Below are positions 62,301 to 64,000 of a stretch of DNA of 64,000 nt, piece by piece (position 1 is the first letter of the stretch; every line of letters begins with the position of its first letter). This DNA comes from Lethocerus indicus. Its lineage: Eukaryota > Arthropoda > Insecta > Hemiptera > Belostomatidae. Where the stretch lies: NCBI GenBank assembly GCA_019843655.1, contig JACDQD010000005.1:5669575-5733574 (forward strand). Direction: 5' to 3'. Both the position numbers and the translations under genes were made by a program. The notes under the pieces were generated by a model. The model was not told where the DNA came from. It searched no databases and saw only the letters and a program-made list of their open reading frames with translations.

Positions 62301-63615
62301 TTGAAAATGTCGGTACGCAGTCAATATTTTCTGAATTTGATTTTGCATATTCATGTTTGATCTTCTGTTGCAGGGTTATTTGGAGAGGTGGGAAACTTGC
62401 ACTGACCCCCCACTAACCCAAGTCCAGTTGACCCACCTGTTCAGCAACCTCAAGGAAATTTACGATTTCAACGGGTCAGTATTCTTATTATATACATACA
62501 ATAGTCGAAATTGTGGTTTAATTGTATGTAATTTCAATTAGATTACGCGTCTGTGGGTTCCGGACGATGCAGGACATGAATATCGACAGCGTTTTTCTGC
62601 CCCGTCACGTATGCACAATTTGATTGGTCGATTATTATACTCTAATGTAATAGTGGACTGTTACATTCAGAGAACTAGAAATAGATAATCAGCAAGCTTT
62701 GTGATTCTAGTCAAAATTAACTGGTGTTTAGCATTGCGATTACATTGTTCTGTACTGCAAGAGTTTTAAGTTACTAAATTTATCAGAGTAAATACTTTTG
62801 AAAAAGTTCAAATGATTTCTTAGTCTTTGTATTTTCTTAGGAAGGTTATGTTAAATTAAGTTTTATTTCTAAAAAATATATTTTCTTGCGAGTAAAACTC
62901 CATTCCTCTTAGCGCTTTATAAATCTCCCCTTTAGGTATATTAAATTTCCTTCAGTCTGGTCAAGGCCCTTTACAAATTGTTGATGTCGCCGTCGTTCTT
63001 CATCTTGTCCGCTCCCGATTAATACCCCGTAAACTTTGGCTTTTCAGAACTTTCCTGAGGGAGCTCGAGCAGTGCGGCCTGGACCCGGTCAAAGTGGCCA
63101 GGGCTTTCGTCAAGAACAACTCCGGCTTTTCCATCTACACCGAGTACTGCACCAACTACCCGAGGTAATTCAAATCTAGAAAATATGAAACATTTATCCG
63201 AGCATATCTCGCCCTTTTTTCTTATTTAAGAGTAGAAAATTATTATTCAGTGTATTAATTCAGATATTGCTATAATTCTGACTGGCGGCCATTTTAAATT
63301 CGTTACCAACAATAGTTACTCGGCGGCCATGATGTTCATTCGTGTCATTAACTGCTTTTAGAGTTCGTATCTGTATACTAAATTGACGAAGTTGATTATG
63401 TTTCACTTCTGGCCTGGCCAATAGCAATTTATAATTAGCATTGATTATTAATGATTGTTTTAAGAACTGTAAGTATGCTGACGGAACTGATGAGGAAGGA
63501 ATCGACGGCGCGTCTATTCAGGGAAAGACAGGCGGCACTTCAGCACACATTACCCCTGGGCTCCTATCTCCTCAAGCCCGTTCAAAGGATTCTCAAGTAT
63601 CATCTTTTACTACAG
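47064..63615 (+). CDS. PLEKHG1/2/3-like Rho guanine-nucleotide exchange factor, partial spliced gene (6 exons seen, 5' and 3' ends missing)
   Basis: Joining 47064-47315, 52066-52197, 54352-54521, 62374-62474, 63048-63164 and 63465-63615 gives 308 codons with no stop, and every junction has matching phase (1,1,1,0,2,2,0). Codons 1 to about 159 are a low-complexity linker. From about codon 160 the protein is a DH domain: it opens with [18 protein letters not shown], has [15 protein letters not shown] and [10 protein letters not shown] in the middle, and shows the CR3 helix [19 protein letters not shown] at the end. This order and spacing match the PLEKHG1/2/3 subfamily, where the DH-PH unit loads GTP on Rho-family GTPases at membrane or actin sites. 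That function is inferred from the family, not shown here. About 149 DH residues are present, so roughly the last quarter of the domain and the PH domain lie past the window. The start codon is unknown. Which paralogue it matches cannot be told. Confidence 0.93.
47316..52065 (+). other. intron of the PLEKHG-like gene (4.75 kb)
   Basis: Donor gtaagt, acceptor gacag. It contains the tandem hairpins at 50960-51043 and an acceptor-led open segment at 49963-50033 that could be an alternative terminal exon. Open frames near 49.2 kb (-) and 51.3-51.65 kb (both strands) show no domain. Confidence 0.8.
50960..51043. repeat. two adjoining inverted repeats (tandem hairpins)
   Basis: Hairpin 1 has outer arms TTTTTGTCC and GGACAAAAA and inner arms CGGAGC and GCTCCG, with a one-sided 7-base bulge (50960-51004). 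Hairpin 2 has outer arms AAAAATAGTG and CACTATTTTT and inner arms CTTCT and AGAAG (51000-51043). The A run is shared, so the two are mutually exclusive at that point. They lie in the intron between the first two firm exons. A non-autonomous transposon remnant or a structured RNA is possible; neither is shown. Confidence 0.7.
52066..52197 (+). CDS. PLEKHG-like gene, acidic linker exon
   Basis: The acceptor is aattgtcgacag and the donor is TCATG|gtaaat. The exon is 132 bp, phase 1 to 1. Only one frame is open; it encodes a Ser/Gly start ([19 protein letters not shown]) and then the acidic stretch [18 protein letters not shown]. Its first bases complete a Val codon with the final G of the 47064-47315 exon. 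The composition (Ser, Asp, Glu, Pro) suggests a disordered, possibly phosphorylated linker ahead of the DH domain. The other two frames hit stops within 12 codons, which supports the chosen reading. Confidence 0.8.
53578..53618. repeat. nested palindrome around TGCACTGTACAGTGCA
   Basis: A perfect 16-bp palindrome lies at 53595-53610. The outer arms GGTTACTGTGC and GCACAGTTACC match at 10 of 11 positions. Confidence 0.8.
53958..54030 (-). repeat. degenerate tRNA-like / tRNA-derived SINE fragment
   Basis: On the minus strand a box A-like stretch (TCTCGACTAGGTTGAGAGC) is followed by a box B-like AGTTCGATTC. The distance between them is about 6 nt shorter than in a normal tRNA. An A-rich stretch follows on the same strand, as in a SINE tail. 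The end next to box B forms a 7-bp hairpin (CTTCGGT / ACCGAAG). No intact acceptor stem or anticodon arm can be built, so it is not a functional tRNA. Confidence 0.35.
54352..54521 (+). CDS. PLEKHG-like gene, exon with start of DH domain (CR1)
   Basis: The acceptor is gcgtgtccag and the donor is ATCATC|gtgagt; 170 bp, phase 1 in, phase 0 out. It encodes [20 protein letters not shown], a short proline/arginine linker, and then [18 protein letters not shown] followed by NDLGQVII. The last part is the first DH helix (conserved region 1), which contacts the switch regions of the GTPase in known DH structures. The Glu of the VMEIVETE segment lies where the family has its catalytic acidic residue. 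A second in-phase acceptor (gttcag) 6 bp inside the exon could give a two-residue-shorter variant. Confidence 0.92.
55560..56562 (+). repeat. minisatellite array 2, same 70-bp unit, 14 copies plus a partial copy
   Basis: Units start at 55561, 55631, 55701, 55772, 55842, 55912, 55982, 56053, 56123, 56193, 56264, 56334, 56404, 56473 and 56543 (partial). The orientation is the same as array 1, but all units carry the ATCGG (or ATCGT) form and some have TTCATC, so the array-1 dimer pattern is absent. Nine units keep the exact five-G CTCF-like core, three have six G, one has four, and the last full unit reads GGGGGAGC. It lies in the 7.85-kb intron that splits the DH domain, about 1 kb past the 54352-54521 exon. 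Confidence 0.97.
61048..61077. repeat. (CT)n microsatellite
   Basis: About 14 CT units with one A interruption, in the DH intron. Confidence 0.93.
62061..62160 (+). repeat. 10-bp-period repeat (consensus ATGATGTTAG), 10 copies, with an internal CRE
   Basis: Ten consecutive decamers each fit ATGATGTTAG with zero to three or four changes, with no insertion or deletion. The eighth unit and its junction create TGACGTCA at 62132-62139, a perfect palindromic cAMP-response-element sequence, followed by a near copy (GTGACGTTAG). The array ends about 210 bp before the 62374 exon. Confidence 0.9.
62374..62474 (+). CDS. PLEKHG-like gene, DH domain exon 2
   Basis: The acceptor is cttctgttgcag and the donor is AACGG|gtcagt; 101 bp, phase 0 in, phase 2 out. 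It encodes [16 protein letters not shown] and then [17 protein letters not shown]. The join to the previous exon gives DLGQVII-GYLERW, the same length as the DL-x6-YL spacing in vertebrate PLEKHG1-3. So no exon is missing across the 7.85-kb intron. The segment [15 protein letters not shown] is the typical DH helix in which the paired F and I/Y residues pack in the core. Confidence 0.93.
62475..63047 (+). other. intron of the PLEKHG-like gene (573 bp)
   Basis: Donor gtcagt, acceptor cttttcag, phase 2. AT-rich; nothing else is seen in it. Confidence 0.9.
63048..63164 (+). CDS. PLEKHG-like gene, DH domain exon 3
   Basis: The acceptor is tggcttttcag and the donor is CCGAG|gtaatt; 117 bp, phase 2 in and out. 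It encodes [20 protein letters not shown], then [19 protein letters not shown]. The F-x-IYTxYCxNYP signature is characteristic of DH domains of the PLEKHG and related groups. The 573-bp intron before it is short compared with the others in this gene. Confidence 0.93.
63165..63464 (+). other. intron of the PLEKHG-like gene (300 bp)
   Basis: Donor gtaatt, acceptor tgttttaag, phase 2. Nothing else is seen in it. Confidence 0.9.
63465..63615 (+). CDS. PLEKHG-like gene, DH domain exon 4 (CR3); domain continues beyond window
   Basis: The acceptor is gattgttttaag, a less usual AAG acceptor, and the donor is CTACAG|gttggt; 151 bp, phase 2 in, phase 0 out. It encodes [30 protein letters not shown] and [20 protein letters not shown]. 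The final helix is DH conserved region 3, the most diagnostic part of the domain: the K-P-V-Q-R-I-x-K-Y core contacts the GTPase. The last quarter of the DH and the PH domain should follow in the next exons. Bases 63616-64000 are intron with no further exon seen. Confidence 0.94.
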
Positions 63616-64000
63616 GTTGGTTGATTATATTTTTAAATTTCTGACTTAACCTTTGTCGGCGCGTTCCATCTGGTGGTTCACGGTTCTAACCACTTCCCTA
63701 ATTCCAGTGTACTGGAGGATAGATTCTGCGTCACCTATTTCTATTGTATTTATTTACTGAAATCAAGAAATTTAAAAAAAGGCAAGTCACTCTTGTGTGA
63801 AGAAAACATTTCGGAGTTGTGTTTGGAAGTAATTGAAACCAAACGAAAACAGAATACAGTTTTTTTAAATGAAAGAAACTTCAAGTCTTCAGTTTGAGAA
63901 ATTCATACTAGATGAAAGTGATATATTAGGATATAATGATATTTGAATAATGGGGCTGGGAGTAGACCCAATAAATATTTACATTTACAAAAATGAAAGT
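63616..64000 (+). other. start of the next intron, cut by the window end
   Basis: Follows the donor CAG|gttggt. The next PLEKHG exon, completing the DH domain, is not within these 385 bases. Confidence 0.8.

Larger units (their letters stand above)
54522..62373 (+). other. intron inside the DH domain (7.85 kb)
   Basis: Donor gtgagt, acceptor ctgttgcag. It splits the first DH helix from the next. It contains minisatellite array 2, a (CT)n tract and the 10-bp-period repeat. DH residues are continuous across the splice, so no constitutive exon is expected here. A 152-codon frame at 58019-58477 (+) and a 96-codon frame at 61138-61428 (+) are open but unrecognised. Confidence 0.88.

Overview
The window looks like animal nuclear DNA, most likely from an arthropod and probably an insect. 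Coding density is very low, the background is AT-leaning, and CpG is still common. It holds microsatellites, a 70-bp minisatellite and short coding exons bounded by GT/AG splice sites. The order is not resolved from sequence alone. There are no bacterial-style operons, no rRNA, no CRISPR array and no intact transposon.

One gene is firmly supported. Six exons on the + strand (47064-47315, 52066-52197, 54352-54521, 62374-62474, 63048-63164, 63465-63615) join with matching phases into a 308-codon partial protein. Its N-terminal part is a low-complexity His/Pro/Ser-rich and acidic linker. It runs into a Dbl-homology (DH) RhoGEF domain that most resembles the vertebrate PLEKHG1/2/3 family. The window ends inside the DH domain, so the rest of the DH, the PH domain, the C-terminus and the 3' end lie beyond base 64000. 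The start of the protein is not established.

Bases 1-47063 contain no convincing gene and are best read as a very long first intron (or introns) plus upstream DNA of this gene. A pyrimidine tract followed directly by CAG|GTAAGT at 14103-14128 looks like a recursive-splicing ratchet point, which would fit a long + strand intron. Weaker candidate 5' exons lie at 8511-8543 (behind a TATA-like box), 14123-14209 and 31997-32036. The last two, followed by 47064, have compatible phases. A twin GGTCACGTGACC E-box lies at 8592-8633.

The most unusual structure is a pair of minisatellite arrays of the same 70-bp unit in the same orientation (45239-45995 and 55560-56562). They flank the first three recognised exons. 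Each unit carries a sequence close to the CTCF core motif, and array 1 has a two-unit higher-order pattern. Other non-coding features are three long (TA)n tracts, several other microsatellites, a 10-bp-period repeat containing a perfect CRE, several hairpin-forming inverted repeats, potential G-quadruplexes and a few degenerate tRNA-like (SINE-like) fragments.
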